In this document: piece after piece, positions 35,298 through 43,906 of the stretch
Layout of the letters: each line of letters begins with the position of its first letter
How positions within the stretch are numbered: the first letter of the stretch is position 1
Assembly (NCBI RefSeq): GCF_030268005.1
Contig: NZ_BRZC01000007.1
Location: 426,297 to 490,296 of the forward strand
Reading direction: 5' to 3'
DNA: 64,000 bases
Origin: Microbacterium arabinogalactanolyticum
GTDB taxonomy: Bacteria > Actinomycetota > Actinomycetes > Actinomycetales > Microbacteriaceae
The notes under the pieces: generated by a model
Seen by the model: the letters and a program-made list of their open reading frames with translations, nothing else
What the model was told of the DNA's origin: nothing
Databases searched by the model: none
Translations under genes and position numbers: made by a program

Positions 35298-36590
35298 GTG
35301 GCCTCGAGGATGAAGCTCGCATCGAAGAAGATGCGCGAACGCAGGATGACCCTGCGCGTGCAGCTGATCCTGCTGCAGGCCCTGATCGTGGCCGTCGTCA
35401 CGCTCATCGCCGGGGTGACTGCGGGGATCATCCAGGCGCACACCGTGCGGGATGCGTACGAGGACCGGATGCTGGCGGTCGCGCAGTCCATCGCATCCAT
35501 GCCGCTCATCCGTGCCGCCTTCGACGACGAGGATCCGTCGGCGACCATCCAGCCGCTCGCCGAGGCCATCCGGCGCGCCTCGGATCTCACCTATGTGGTC
35601 GTGGCGAACGCCGACGGCATCCGCTACTCCCATCCGAACGCGGCCCTCATCGGTCAGAAGGTCTCCACCGATCCGTCCGTGCCGCTGTCCGGGAAGATCT
35701 ACATGGGCACGCAGACCGGCACGCTGGGCCCGTCGTGGCGCGTCAAGGTGCCGATCTTCTCGGACGAGTCGCAGGTCATCGGAACGGTCTCGGTGGGCAT
35801 CCTGGAGTCCCAGGGCGACGGCGAGTTCGCCGTCTACCTGTTCTGGATCATCGGCGCCATGCTCGGCGCGGTGATCCTCGGGGTCTTCGGCTCCGCCTGG
35901 GTGACGGCGGTGATCCGCCGCCGCATCCATCTGCTCGAACCTCATCAGATCACGGCGCTCGTGCGCAATCAGGAGACCACGCTGCACGGCCTCAGCGAAG
36001 GCGTGATCACCGTCGACGCGCACGGGATCGTCACGCTGGCGAACGACGCCGCCGCCCGGCTGCTCGGCACGGACGCCGAGACGCTCACCGGCTCCCCCGC
36101 CGCCGACGTGCTCGGCGACGAGCTCATGGCCGTGCTGCACGACGGCGAGGACGCGGGGCGGCCGGTCATCGTGGGCAGCAGCGTGCTCGTGGCGCGCAGC
36201 ACCGGAGCGCGCGTGGACGACGCCGCCGTGGAGGCGACGCTGCTGCTGCGGGACCACACCGAGCTGCACGACGTGGTGCGCCGGGTGGAGGCGGCGGACG
36301 CCATCATCGCGTTCCGGCAGCGCGCGAGTCTGCCCAAGGGGCTCAGCGCGGAGACGCTGGAGCGGGTCTCGGCCGCGCTGGCTCAGCATCCGGACGTCTC
36401 CGCCGCGGAGCTCGGCGAGGTCCTGTCGATCTCACGCGTGAGCGCGCGACGATACCTGGAGCATCTGGCCAGCACGGGGCGAGCGCTGCGCTCGCTGGAC
36501 TACTCCACCAAGGGCAGACCAGGAACGCGCTACCGTGCGAACGAGCCGGTCGGAACCCTTGGGACTGTGTCTCAGATTGTGCGAGACTGA
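35298..36590 (+). CDS. Membrane sensor fused directly to a CitB/DctR-type DNA-binding domain
   Basis: A 430-residue protein. Residues 1-20 are basic; helix 1 spans about 21-45; an extracytoplasmic PDC/PAS-like sensor of the CitA/DcuS type covers about 46-177 (DRMLAVAQSIASMPLIRAAF, then VGILESQGDGEF); helix 2 spans about 178-201; a cytoplasmic PAS domain covers about 222-325 (HGLSEGVITVDAHGIVTLAN). From L345 it reads LPKGLSAETLERVSAAL and ISRVSARRYLEHL, then GRPGTRYR: the C-terminal HTH of CitB/DctR response regulators. Dimerisation/phosphotransfer, ATPase and receiver domains are all missing, in frame. It may be a natural one-component regulator or an in-frame deletion of a kinase-regulator pair. 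It probably controls tctCBA. GTG at 35298 chosen (GGGGAG upstream); ATG 35310 is an alternative. Confidence 0.82.
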   Translation: MASRMKLASKKMRERRMTLRVQLILLQALIVAVVTLIAGVTAGIIQAHTVRDAYEDRMLAVAQSIASMPLIRAAFDDEDPSATIQPLAEAIRRASDLTYVVVANADGIRYSHPNAALIGQKVSTDPSVPLSGKIYMGTQTGTLGPSWRVKVPIFSDESQVIGTVSVGILESQGDGEFAVYLFWIIGAMLGAVILGVFGSAWVTAVIRRRIHLLEPHQITALVRNQETTLHGLSEGVITVDAHGIVTLANDAAARLLGTDAETLTGSPAADVLGDELMAVLHDGEDAGRPVIVGSSVLVARSTGARVDDAAVEATLLLRDHTELHDVVRRVEAADAIIAFRQRASLPKGLSAETLERVSAALAQHPDVSAAELGEVLSISRVSARRYLEHLASTGRALRSLDYSTKGRPGTRYRANEPVGTLGTVSQIVRD

Positions 36591-36643
36591 CTCCCATAAC
36601 GGGGCGGTGTGCCTGACGCCGCACGTCGATCAAAGGGGATCCC

Positions 36644-38224
36644 ATGTTCCGCAGCACCTACCCTGATGTCGAGATCCCCGCGATCTCGATCTACGACTAC
36701 CTCTTCAGGGACCTGGACGAGGCCACGCTGGACCGCGTCGCCATCGTCGACGGGCCCACCGGCGCCGAGACGACCTATCGTCAGCTCATCGGCCAGATCG
36801 ACCTCTTCGCGGGTGCGCTTGCGGCCCGCGGCGCCGGCGTCGGCACCACGGTGGCCGTGCTCTGCCCCAACGTCCCGGCGTTCGCGACGGTGTTCCACGG
36901 CATCCTGCGGGCGGGCTCGACGGCCACCACCCTGAACTCCCTGTACACCGCCGACGAGATCGAGAACCAGCTGCGGGACGCCGAGGCGGAGTGGCTCGTG
37001 ACCGTGTCGCCGCTGCTCGCCGGCGCGAAGGAGGCGGCAGCGCGCGTCGGCTTCGCCGACGACCACGTGATCGTGCTCGACGGGGCGGAGGGACACCCCA
37101 GCCTGCGCGATCTGCTGGGCGAGGGGCACGCCGCCCCGGAGGTGTCGTTCGATCCGGCCACGCACCTCGCGGTGCTCCCCTACTCCTCCGGCACCACCGG
37201 GCGCCCGAAGGGCGTGATGCTCACCCACCGGAACCTGGTCGCCAACGTGGCGCAGTGCCAGCCGCCGGTGATCAGCGTCGGCTCGTCGGACCGGCTGCTG
37301 GCGGTGCTGCCGTTCTTCCACATCTACGGCATGACGGTGCTGCTCAACTTCGCGCTGCGTCAGCGCGCGGGCCTGGTGACGATGCCGAAGTTCGACCTGC
37401 CCGAGTTCCTGCGCATCATCGCTGAACACCGCACCACCTGGGTGTTCGTTGCACCTCCGATCGCGGTCGCCCTGGCCAAGCATCCGATCGTCGACCAGTA
37501 CGACCTGTCCTCGATCAAGGTGATCTTCTCCGGCGCGGCGCCCCTCGACGGCACGCTCGCGTCGGCGGTGTCCGAGCGGCTGCACTGCCGCGTTGTGCAG
37601 GGCTACGGCATGACCGAGACCAGCCCGGCCGTGAACATCGTGCCCGCCGACCGCACCGACATCGATCCCTCCTCGATCGGTCCGCTCGTCCCGAACACCG
37701 AGGCCCGCCTCGTCGACCCCGACACCGGTGCGGACGTCGAGCCGCCGGCCGCCGGCGCGAGCGCCCCCGGCGAGCTGTGGGTGCGCGGCCCGCAGGTGAT
37801 GGTCGGCTATCTGAACCGCCCGGATGCGACCGCTGAGATGCTGGACGCCCAGGGCTGGCTGCACACCGGCGACATCGCCACCGTGACCGCCGACGGGATC
37901 TTCCGCATCGTCGACCGGCTCAAGGAGCTCATCAAGTACAAGGGGTACCAGGTCGCCCCGGCCGTGCTCGAGGCTGTGCTGCTGGAGCACCCGCAGATCG
38001 CGGATGCCGCGGTGATCGGCGCGAACGACGCCGACGGCCAGGAGGTGCCGAAGGCGTACGTCGTCCGTCAGGCCGATGCCGACCTGTCGGCCGAGGACGT
38101 GATGGAGTTCGTCGCGGCGCACGTCGCCCCGCACGAGAAGGTGCGCATGGTGGAGTTCATCGACGTCATCCCGAAGTCCAGCTCCGGGAAGATCCTGCGC
38201 AAGGACCTGCGCGCAAGGACCTGA
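36644..38224 (+). CDS. AMP-forming acyl-CoA synthetase (4-coumarate-CoA ligase-like)
   Basis: A 526-residue ANL-superfamily ligase. The P-loop is YSSGTTGRPKGVMLTH. The adenine-binding motif is GYGMTETSPA, and GWLHTGDIATVT plus FRIVDRLKELIKYKGYQV carry the hinge Asp/Arg region. The A10 lysine lies in PKSSSGKILRKDL. It activates a carboxylate with ATP and CoA. The overall pattern resembles 4-coumarate/medium-chain acid ligases; the substrate is undetermined. AAAGGGGATCCC precedes the ATG. It is monocistronic, between the regulator and the ribosomal genes. Confidence 0.9.
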   Translation: MFRSTYPDVEIPAISIYDYLFRDLDEATLDRVAIVDGPTGAETTYRQLIGQIDLFAGALAARGAGVGTTVAVLCPNVPAFATVFHGILRAGSTATTLNSLYTADEIENQLRDAEAEWLVTVSPLLAGAKEAAARVGFADDHVIVLDGAEGHPSLRDLLGEGHAAPEVSFDPATHLAVLPYSSGTTGRPKGVMLTHRNLVANVAQCQPPVISVGSSDRLLAVLPFFHIYGMTVLLNFALRQRAGLVTMPKFDLPEFLRIIAEHRTTWVFVAPPIAVALAKHPIVDQYDLSSIKVIFSGAAPLDGTLASAVSERLHCRVVQGYGMTETSPAVNIVPADRTDIDPSSIGPLVPNTEARLVDPDTGADVEPPAAGASAPGELWVRGPQVMVGYLNRPDATAEMLDAQGWLHTGDIATVTADGIFRIVDRLKELIKYKGYQVAPAVLEAVLLEHPQIADAAVIGANDADGQEVPKAYVVRQADADLSAEDVMEFVAAHVAPHEKVRMVEFIDVIPKSSSGKILRKDLRART

Positions 38225-38246
38225 GCCCGCCAGCCCGCGAAGAGAC

Positions 38247-38286
38247 GAAGAAGCCCGCCATCCCCGAGGGGATGGCGGGCTTCTTC
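38247..38286. terminator. Bidirectional terminator between the acyl-CoA synthetase gene and rplQ
   Basis: GAAGAAGCCCGCCATCCCC / GGGGATGGCGGGCTTCTTC, a 19-base perfect inverted repeat with a 2-base centre and TTCTTC arms, between convergent genes. Confidence 0.85.
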
Positions 38287-38305
38287 TGTGCAGTGTCGCT
38301 GCGGC

Positions 38306-38974
38306 TTACTTGCCGGCCTCGACGAAGCCTGCGGCCTCAGCGGCCTCAGCGGTGCGGAACCACACCTCTGCGACGGTCGCGTCGTACCACTGGCCACCGG
38401 GCTGGTGGAACTTCATGGAGTCCTTGTTGCCCTTGATGTCGAAGCCCTCGGGAGCCGAGCCGTCCTCGAGAGGAGCGGCGGAGTCCTCACCGAAGCCGCC
38501 GTCGACGAGAGCGGCCGGAGCGGCGGTCTCCTCAGCGGGAGCCTCCTCGACCTTCTCGGCCTTCGGGGCGGCCTTGGCGGCCGGCTTCGCAGCGGCCTTC
38601 TTCTTCGGGGTGACGGGCTCGAGGACGAGCTCGATCACGGCCATGGGCGCGTTGTCGCCCTTGCGGTTGCCGACCTTGGTGATGCGGGTGTAGCCGCCCT
38701 CACGCTCGGCGACGAGCGGCGCGATCTCGTTGAAGAGGATGTGCGCGGCGTCCTTGTTGGAACGCAGCACGGTCAGCGCGCGACGGCGGGCGTGCAGGTC
38801 GCCGCGCTTGCCGAGCGTGATGAGGCGCTCAGCCAGCGGACGCAGGCGCTTCGCCTTGGTCTCGGTCGTCTTGATCGACTTGTGGGTGAAGAGCGCTGCC
38901 GCGAGGTTCGCGAGAAGAAGGCGCTCGTGTGCGGGGCCGCCTCCGAGGCGGGGACCCTTGGTGGGCTTGGGCAT
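38306..38974 (-). CDS. rplQ: 50S ribosomal protein L17 with C-terminal extension
   Basis: L17 of 222 residues. The conserved core is residues 1-120 ([52 protein letters not shown]). Bacterial L17 is usually 115-130 residues; the extra 100 here begin with an Ala/Lys/Glu-rich linker ([18 protein letters not shown]) and end in a small conserved-looking segment ([19 protein letters not shown]). Such tails occur in Actinobacteria; their role is unknown. Last gene of the alpha operon. Confidence 0.95.
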   Translation of the reverse strand: MPKPTKGPRLGGGPAHERLLLANLAAALFTHKSIKTTETKAKRLRPLAERLITLGKRGDLHARRRALTVLRSNKDAAHILFNEIAPLVAEREGGYTRITKVGNRKGDNAPMAVIELVLEPVTPKKKAAAKPAAKAAPKAEKVEEAPAEETAAPAALVDGGFGEDSAAPLEDGSAPEGFDIKGNKDSMKFHQPGGQWYDATVAEVWFRTAEAAEAAGFVEAGK

Positions 38975-39009
38975 AATCGTCTAACTCCTGGTCGGAAAGA
39001 GGTCGGGTA

Positions 39010-39999
39010 TCAGAAGGACTCGTCTTCGTTGCCGCTGTAGAAGTGGGCGCCGTCGAAACCGGGCACCGAATCCTTCAGCGACAGACCGAGCGAGACGAGC
39101 TTGTCGCGCACCTCGTCGACCGACTTCTGACCGAAATTGCGGATGTTCATCAGCTGCGTCTCGGAAAGGGCGACCAGCTCCGAAACGGTGTTGATGCCCT
39201 CGCGCTTGAGGCAGTTGTACGAGCGCACCGACAGATCGAGGTCCTCGATCGGCATGGAGAGCTCGCTGGAGAGGACAGCCTCGACCGGCGCGGGGCCGAT
39301 CTCGATGCCCTCGGCCTCGACGTTCAGCTCGCGGGCGAGACCGAACAGCTCGGTGAGGGTCTTGGCTGCCGAAGCGACGGCGTCGCGGGGGCTGATCGCC
39401 GACTTCGTCTCGACGTCGAGGACGAGCTTGTCGAAGTCGGTGCGCTCACCGGCACGCGTGGCGTCGACGCGGTACGCGACCTTCAGGACCGGCGAGTAGA
39501 TCGAGTCGACCGGGATCTGACCGGCCTCGGCGTACTCGTTGCGGTTCTGCGAGGCGGACACGTAGCCGCGGCCGCGCTCGATGGTGAGCTCGAGCTCGAA
39601 GCGAGCGGTGTCGTTGAGCGTCGCGATGACCAGGTCGGGGTTGTGCACCTCGACACCCGCCGGAGCGGAGATGTCGGCCGCGGTGACCTCGCCGGCGCCC
39701 GTCTTGCGCAGGTACGCGGTGATGGGCTCGTCGCGCTCGCTGGAGACGACCAGCTGCTTGATGTTGAGGATGATCTCGGTGACGTCCTCCTTCACACCGG
39801 GGATCGTGCTGAACTCGTGCAGCACGCCGTCGATGCGAATGGTGGTGACCGATGCGCCGGGGATCGACGAGAGCAGGCTGCGGCGCAGCGCGTTGCCGAT
39901 CGTGTATCCGAAACCGGGCTCGAGCGGCTCGATGACGAACCGGCTGCGGTTCTCGGAGATCTTTTCCTCGGTGAGAGTGGGACGCTGTGCGATGAGCAC
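39010..39999 (-). CDS. rpoA: RNA polymerase alpha subunit
   Basis: A 329-residue alpha subunit that nucleates RNA polymerase assembly. The N-terminal dimerisation domain has [20 protein letters not shown] and [22 protein letters not shown] (two separate blocks), and the C-terminal domain has [19 protein letters not shown] and the helix-hairpin-helix [15 protein letters not shown] used for UP elements and activators. It is separated from rpsK by 131 bases containing a strong hairpin, unusual spacing for this operon. Confidence 0.98.
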   Translation of the reverse strand: MLIAQRPTLTEEKISENRSRFVIEPLEPGFGYTIGNALRRSLLSSIPGASVTTIRIDGVLHEFSTIPGVKEDVTEIILNIKQLVVSSERDEPITAYLRKTGAGEVTAADISAPAGVEVHNPDLVIATLNDTARFELELTIERGRGYVSASQNRNEYAEAGQIPVDSIYSPVLKVAYRVDATRAGERTDFDKLVLDVETKSAISPRDAVASAAKTLTELFGLARELNVEAEGIEIGPAPVEAVLSSELSMPIEDLDLSVRSYNCLKREGINTVSELVALSETQLMNIRNFGQKSVDEVRDKLVSLGLSLKDSVPGFDGAHFYSGNEDESF

Positions 40000-40081
40000 T
40001 ATGTGTTCCTTTCGATCACATGCCCGCTATATGACATGTGTTTTGGTGAGGTCTTGAGTTGTGGAAATCTGCGGGCGACTG

Positions 40082-40116
40082 TGCCCTGCGGGGCCCGGAA
40101 GGGCCCCAGCAGGGCA
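40082..40116 (-). terminator. Hairpin between rpsK and rpoA
   Basis: TGCCCTGC / GCAGGGCA plus inner GGGGCCC / GGGCCCC, 15 pairs interrupted by one unpaired A (40108), with a 4-base loop. It lies 14 bases after the rpsK stop and 82 bases before the rpoA start: an attenuator, partial terminator or processing site. Confidence 0.6.
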
Positions 40117-40130
40117 GCAGTCATGCGAGA

Positions 40131-40529
40131 TCAGACGCGGCGACGCTTCGGCGGACGGCAGCCGTTGTGCGCCTGCGGGGTGACGTCCTGGATGGACCCC
40201 ACCTCGAGGCCGGCGGCCTGCAGCGAGCGGATCGCGGTCTCGCGGCCCGAACCCGGACCCTTCACGAAGACGTCGACCTTCTTGACGCCGTGCTCCGCAG
40301 CCTGGCGGGCAGCGGACTCGGCTGCCATGCCTGCGGCGTACGGGGTCGACTTGCGGGAGCCCTTGAAGCCCACGCCACCCGACGAGGCCCAGCTGATGAC
40401 AGCGCCGGACGGGTCGGTGATCGAGACGATCGTGTTGTTGAACGTCGACTTGATGTGGGCCTGGCCCAGCGCGATGTTCTTCTTCTCCTTGCGGCGCGGC
40501 TTGCGCGCGGCGGCCTTGGGTGCAGCCAT
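40131..40529 (-). CDS. rpsK: 30S ribosomal protein S11
   Basis: S11 of 132 residues on the 30S platform near the mRNA exit. It shows [21 protein letters not shown] (start of the core), [20 protein letters not shown] and the C-terminal [15 protein letters not shown], all diagnostic. Normal length. It lies 30 bases downstream of rpsM in the alpha operon. Confidence 0.98.
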   Translation of the reverse strand: MAAPKAAARKPRRKEKKNIALGQAHIKSTFNNTIVSITDPSGAVISWASSGGVGFKGSRKSTPYAAGMAAESAARQAAEHGVKKVDVFVKGPGSGRETAIRSLQAAGLEVGSIQDVTPQAHNGCRPPKRRRV

Positions 40530-40559
40530 GAAAGTGTTCTCCTAATCCCTGGCCGCCGC

Positions 40560-40934
40560 TTAGCGGGCCTTCTTCTTGCCGGCGACGGTGCGCTTCGGGC
40601 CCTTGCGGGTACGGGCGTTGGTCTTGGTGCGCTGACCGCGGACCGGGAGGCCACGACGGTGGCGGAGGCCCTCGTAGGAGCCGATCTCGACCTTGCGGCG
40701 GATGTCTGCGGCGACCTCGCGGCGCAGGTCACCCTCCACCTTGTAGTTGCCTTCGATGTGGTCGCGGAGGGCCACGAGCTGGTCGTCGGTGAGATCCTTG
40801 ACGCGGATCGACTCGTCGATCTCGGTCGCCTTGAGGATCTCGACGGAGCGGGTACGGCCGATGCCGTAGATGTAGGTGAGGGCGATCACCACGCGCTTGT
40901 CGCGCGGGATATCAACGCCGGCAAGACGTGCCAT
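40560..40934 (-). CDS. rpsM: 30S ribosomal protein S13
   Basis: S13 of 124 residues, head of the 30S subunit, contacting tRNA and the 50S bridge B1. Diagnostic segments are [27 protein letters not shown] and [20 protein letters not shown]. The ATG at 40934 follows CAGGAGAACC. It is separated from rpmJ by 179 bases that carry hairpins and a repeat. Confidence 0.98.
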   Translation of the reverse strand: MARLAGVDIPRDKRVVIALTYIYGIGRTRSVEILKATEIDESIRVKDLTDDQLVALRDHIEGNYKVEGDLRREVAADIRRKVEIGSYEGLRHRRGLPVRGQRTKTNARTRKGPKRTVAGKKKAR

Positions 40935-41113
40935 GCGGTTCTCCTGGAGTTTTGTGGAGGTGTGGAGCAGCATCCGTTCCCGGGCCTCCGTCCCGGGGTG
41001 TCCGCCTCCGTCGCCCCGCAGGGGCGAACCGAGGCATCCGATGCTGCCTGTTGTTCGATATTGAGTTGTTCAGCTGCCGGGCCGGATGCCGAGGCATCCG
41101 ATCCGACCCCTGC
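40935..41113 (-). promoter_or_regulatory. Structured rpmJ-rpsM intergenic region
   Basis: It holds an 18-base hairpin CGGATGCC/GGCATCCG (41083-41100) just after rpmJ, a 15-base hairpin CGCCCC/GGGGCG (41012-41026), and a 14-base direct repeat CCGAGGCATCCGAT at 41029-41042 and 41089-41102, exactly 60 bases apart. GAACAAC is also repeated twice around an AATATC segment on the minus strand. No reading frame of note. It may form an S13- or S4-type autoregulatory leader. Confidence 0.45.
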
Positions 41114-41230
41114 TCAGCCCTGGCGCTGCTTGTGGCGCGGGTTGCTCTTGCAGATCACCATGACGCGACCGTGACGACGGATCACGCGGCAGTGGTCGCA
41201 GATGGGCTTGACGCTGGGGTTGACCTTCAT
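41114..41230 (-). CDS. rpmJ: 50S ribosomal protein L36
   Basis: L36 of 38 residues. It reads [20 protein letters not shown] and ends [13 protein letters not shown], with the C-x2-C...C...H zinc-ribbon ligands intact (zinc-binding form). Between infA and rpsM, its standard place. Confidence 0.97.
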   Translation of the reverse strand: MKVNPSVKPICDHCRVIRRHGRVMVICKSNPRHKQRQG

Positions 41231-41295
41231 GATGTTTCCTGTTCGCTGTCTTCACCGTGCGGGCGCGAGCGCCCGGGGTGTTACTTCTCGACCGA

Positions 41296-41517
41296 TCAGC
41301 GGTAGCGGTAGACGATGCGACCGCGGGTCAGGTCGTAGGGCGAGAGCTCCACGACCACGCGGTCCTCGGGGATGATGCGGATGTAGTTCTGCCGCATCTT
41401 TCCGGAGATCGTCGCCAGAACCTTGTGTCCGTTGGTGAGCTCAACGCGGAACATCGCGTTGGGCAGAGCCTCGGATACAACGCCCTCGATCTCGATGACA
41501 CCGTCTTTCTTAGCCAT
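41296..41517 (-). CDS. infA: Translation initiation factor IF-1
   Basis: IF-1 of 73 residues, a single S1/OB-fold: [40 protein letters not shown] and the closing [12 protein letters not shown]. It binds the 30S A site during initiation. First gene of the alpha operon, with its own promoter at 41623-41651. Confidence 0.98.
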   Translation of the reverse strand: MAKKDGVIEIEGVVSEALPNAMFRVELTNGHKVLATISGKMRQNYIRIIPEDRVVVELSPYDLTRGRIVYRYR

Positions 41518-41622
41518 AGCCTCGCTGACGCTTCTGCAGATCGGTCGATCTGCGGTGGATGGGTGATGGTTGGTGGGCCTCATCCGGACACGCCGGAACA
41601 AGGCGCAAGGCACCAAGGATCT

Positions 41623-41651
41623 ATACTAACCGACACGCCCGCCTCCGGCAA
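41623..41651 (-). promoter_or_regulatory. Promoter of the infA-rplQ (alpha) operon
   Basis: Minus strand: -35 TTGCCG (41646-41651), 17-base spacer, -10 TAGTAT (41623-41628), followed by a leader of about 100 bases to infA. Confidence 0.65.
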
Positions 41652-41668
41652 ATGCAGGGGCGGGCGTG
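41634..41668 (-). terminator. Terminator of the spc-distal transcript (after the DsbA-like gene)
   Basis: CACGCCCGCC / GGCGGGCGTG, a perfect 10-bp stem with a 15-base loop, 17 bases after the DsbA-like stop. It overlaps the infA promoter. Confidence 0.6.
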
Positions 41669-41684
41669 CGGGATGTGCAGACGC

Positions 41685-42353
41685 TCAGCTGATCAGTGCG
41701 ATGAGCTTCTGCAGGTCGGCCTGGTTCTGCATGTTGAGCCGCTTGCCGTTGATGTCGACCGTGGGCGTGCCCTGGATGTCGTGCTTCGACGCCTGCGCGA
41801 CGCCGAACTTCTTGTACGTCTCCTTGGTGATGCAGGAGGCCACCTTGTCGGCGCCCGCCTCCTTCGCGAGGTCGGCGAGCTTGCTCGTCTCCAGGCCGGG
41901 AGTGTTCTCCTTGGGCTGGTTCGCGAAGAGCAGCTTGGCGTATGCGAGGTACTTGTCCGGCTGCTCGGACGCGACGCACACCGCTGCGGCGGCGGAGCGG
42001 GACGAGTACTCCGTGCCCTGCGAGTAGCGGTCCAGGATCGCGATGGGGTGGTAGTTGAGCGTGATCTTGCCGTTCTCAGCCGCCTTCTCCAGCTGGGGGC
42101 CGAACTGCTGCTCGAAGCTGTTGCAGACCGGGCACTGGAAGTCGACGAAGATGTCGACCGTGTCCTTGCCGTCTCCGAACGAGATCGCGCCGGTGTCCGC
42201 GTTGAAGGACTTCGAGCTGGACGGTGCGGGCCCGGCATCCGTCGCACGGTTGTTCATCCACACCACGACCGCGCCGAGTGCGATCAGCACGACGACGACA
42301 GCGGCTGAGATGCCGATGACGAACCAGTTGGGCTTGCTCTGTGCCTGGGCCAT
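41685..42353 (-). CDS. DsbA-family membrane-anchored thiol-disulfide protein
   Basis: A 222-residue protein. One N-terminal membrane anchor (FVIGISAAVVVVLIALGAVV, residues 11-30) is followed by an extracytoplasmic thioredoxin-fold DsbA-like domain. The active-site motif is FQCPVCNSFEQQ and the cis-proline segment is DIQGTPTVDINGK. It probably oxidises or isomerises cysteines of exported proteins. It is the last gene after secY-adk-map, which ties it loosely to secretion; terminator follows. Confidence 0.88.
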   Translation of the reverse strand: MAQAQSKPNWFVIGISAAVVVVLIALGAVVVWMNNRATDAGPAPSSSKSFNADTGAISFGDGKDTVDIFVDFQCPVCNSFEQQFGPQLEKAAENGKITLNYHPIAILDRYSQGTEYSSRSAAAAVCVASEQPDKYLAYAKLLFANQPKENTPGLETSKLADLAKEAGADKVASCITKETYKKFGVAQASKHDIQGTPTVDINGKRLNMQNQADLQKLIALIS

Positions 42354-42443
42354 GACAGTCCGATCTTTCTGCAGAGAAGTTGACACCCTATTGTGCCGTG
42401 CGCACACTATGCCCCGCCTGTGACGAGGCTTCGCTCCCCTGCC

Positions 42444-43298
42444 CTAGGCGATCGGCACGGGGACGACCCCGAACGGAGCGAGGCCCGCGGCGCCGCCGTC
42501 GGGTGCCGTCAGCACCCAGATGCCGCCCTCGTGCCTGGCGACGCTGTGCTCCCAGTGCGAGCCGTCGGAGCCGTCGATCGTGGAGACCGTCCAGTCGTCG
42601 TCCTCGACGAACGTCTCCTCGCCGCCGGCGGTGACCATCGGCTCGATGGCCAGCACGAGACCCGGACGGATCTCAGCTCCGGCGTCCGGCGTCCGGTAGT
42701 TGAACACGCTCGGGGATTCGTGCATCTTGCGTCCGATGCCGTGGCCGACGTACTCCCGCAGGATGCCGTAGGTCTCCCCCGACACCGCAGAAGGGCCCTG
42801 CGCCTCGATGTAGTCCTGGATGGCGGCGCCGATCTCGCCGATGTGGGAGGCGGATGCCATGGCCGCGATACCGGCCCACATGGATCCCTCGGTGACGCGG
42901 GAGAGCTCCTCCCGTCGCGCGACGAGCTCCGGCTGACCGGGATCGGGCACCACGAACGTCACGGCGCTGTCGCCGTTCCACCCCTGGAACTGCGCACCGC
43001 AGTCGACGGAGACGATGTCGCCCGGCTGCAGCACCAGGTCACCCGGGATGCCGTGGACGACCTGCTCGTTGACCGAGATGCAGGTCGTGTGCCGGTAGCC
43101 CCGCACCAGCTTGAAGTTCGACTCGGCGCCGCGGTCGGCGATCAGGCGGTCGGCGACCGCATCCAGCTCGGCCGTGCTGACACCCGCGCGCACCATCGGA
43201 CGCACAGCCTCCAGTGCGGCGGCCGTGATCAGACCGGGCTCGATCATCGAGCGCAGCTGCGCCGGGGTCTTGTAGATCGACTTGCGGAACATCGTCAT
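42444..43298 (-). CDS. map: Methionine aminopeptidase, type I
   Basis: A 284-residue metalloprotease that removes N-terminal methionine. The metal ligands are visible in SVDCGAQFQGWNGDSAV (two Asp), GHGIGRKMHESPSV (His), LVLAIEPMV (Glu) and the C-terminal Glu region ahead of HWEHSVARHE. ATG at 43298 or 43292, both close; 11 bases after adk. Confidence 0.95.
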   Translation of the reverse strand: MTMFRKSIYKTPAQLRSMIEPGLITAAALEAVRPMVRAGVSTAELDAVADRLIADRGAESNFKLVRGYRHTTCISVNEQVVHGIPGDLVLQPGDIVSVDCGAQFQGWNGDSAVTFVVPDPGQPELVARREELSRVTEGSMWAGIAAMASASHIGEIGAAIQDYIEAQGPSAVSGETYGILREYVGHGIGRKMHESPSVFNYRTPDAGAEIRPGLVLAIEPMVTAGGEETFVEDDDWTVSTIDGSDGSHWEHSVARHEGGIWVLTAPDGGAAGLAPFGVVPVPIA

Positions 43299-43309
43299 GC
43301 GGACGCGGC

Positions 43310-43906
43310 TCAGACGAGCTGGCCGATGCCGCGGGCGCTGAGCGCCGCGGAGATCCGCGCGGTGATCTCGTCGAGCGAGCCCACGCCGTCGATGCGATCG
43401 ACGATGCCGCGCTGCTCGTACACCGAGATGATGGGAGCCGTCTCGTGCTCGTAGATGTCCAGACGGTGCGCGATCGCCTCGTCGGTGTCATCCGAGCGGC
43501 CCTGCTCCACCGCACGCAGCCGCAGCCGGGTGAGGCTCTCCTCGCGCGGGACGTCCAGGAGGATGACGGCAGCGAGCGCGGCATCCGACTCCGACAGGAA
43601 CGCGTCCAGGTGAGCGACCTGCGTGGTGTTGCGGGGGTACCCGTCGAGCAGGAACCCGTCGGCGGCGTCCTCCTGGGACAGGCGGTCGCGCACGATCTCG
43701 CTGGTCAGCTCGTCCGGCACCAGGTCTCCGGCCTCGAGGATCGCGGTGACCTGCTGTCCGAGCTCCGTCCCCGCTTTGATGTTGGCGCGGAAGATGTCGC
43801 CCGTGGACACCACCGGGATGTTCAGCGCCTCGGCGACGCGGACGCCCTGCGTGCCCTTGCCCGAGCCCTGCGGGCCGACGATCAGGAGTCGTGCGGATGT
43901 CGTCAT
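43310..43906 (-). CDS. adk: Adenylate kinase, short-LID type
   Basis: A 198-residue adenylate kinase (AMP + ATP to 2 ADP). The P-loop is GPQGSGKGTQ, AMP-binding segments are STGDIFRANI and GFLLDGYPRN, and the LID is the short form (RLRLRAVEQGRSDDTDE) without a zinc finger, as usual in Actinobacteria. Its ATG overlaps the secY stop as ATGA, so it is coupled to secY translation. Confidence 0.97.
   Translation of the reverse strand: MTTSARLLIVGPQGSGKGTQGVRVAEALNIPVVSTGDIFRANIKAGTELGQQVTAILEAGDLVPDELTSEIVRDRLSQEDAADGFLLDGYPRNTTQVAHLDAFLSESDAALAAVILLDVPREESLTRLRLRAVEQGRSDDTDEAIAHRLDIYEHETAPIISVYEQRGIVDRIDGVGSLDEITARISAALSARGIGQLV

Noticed and set aside
41029..41102. The 14-base repeat as a mobile-element or attachment-site duplication
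   Set aside because: No transposase, integrase or inserted gene lies between the copies, only 46 bases of leader.
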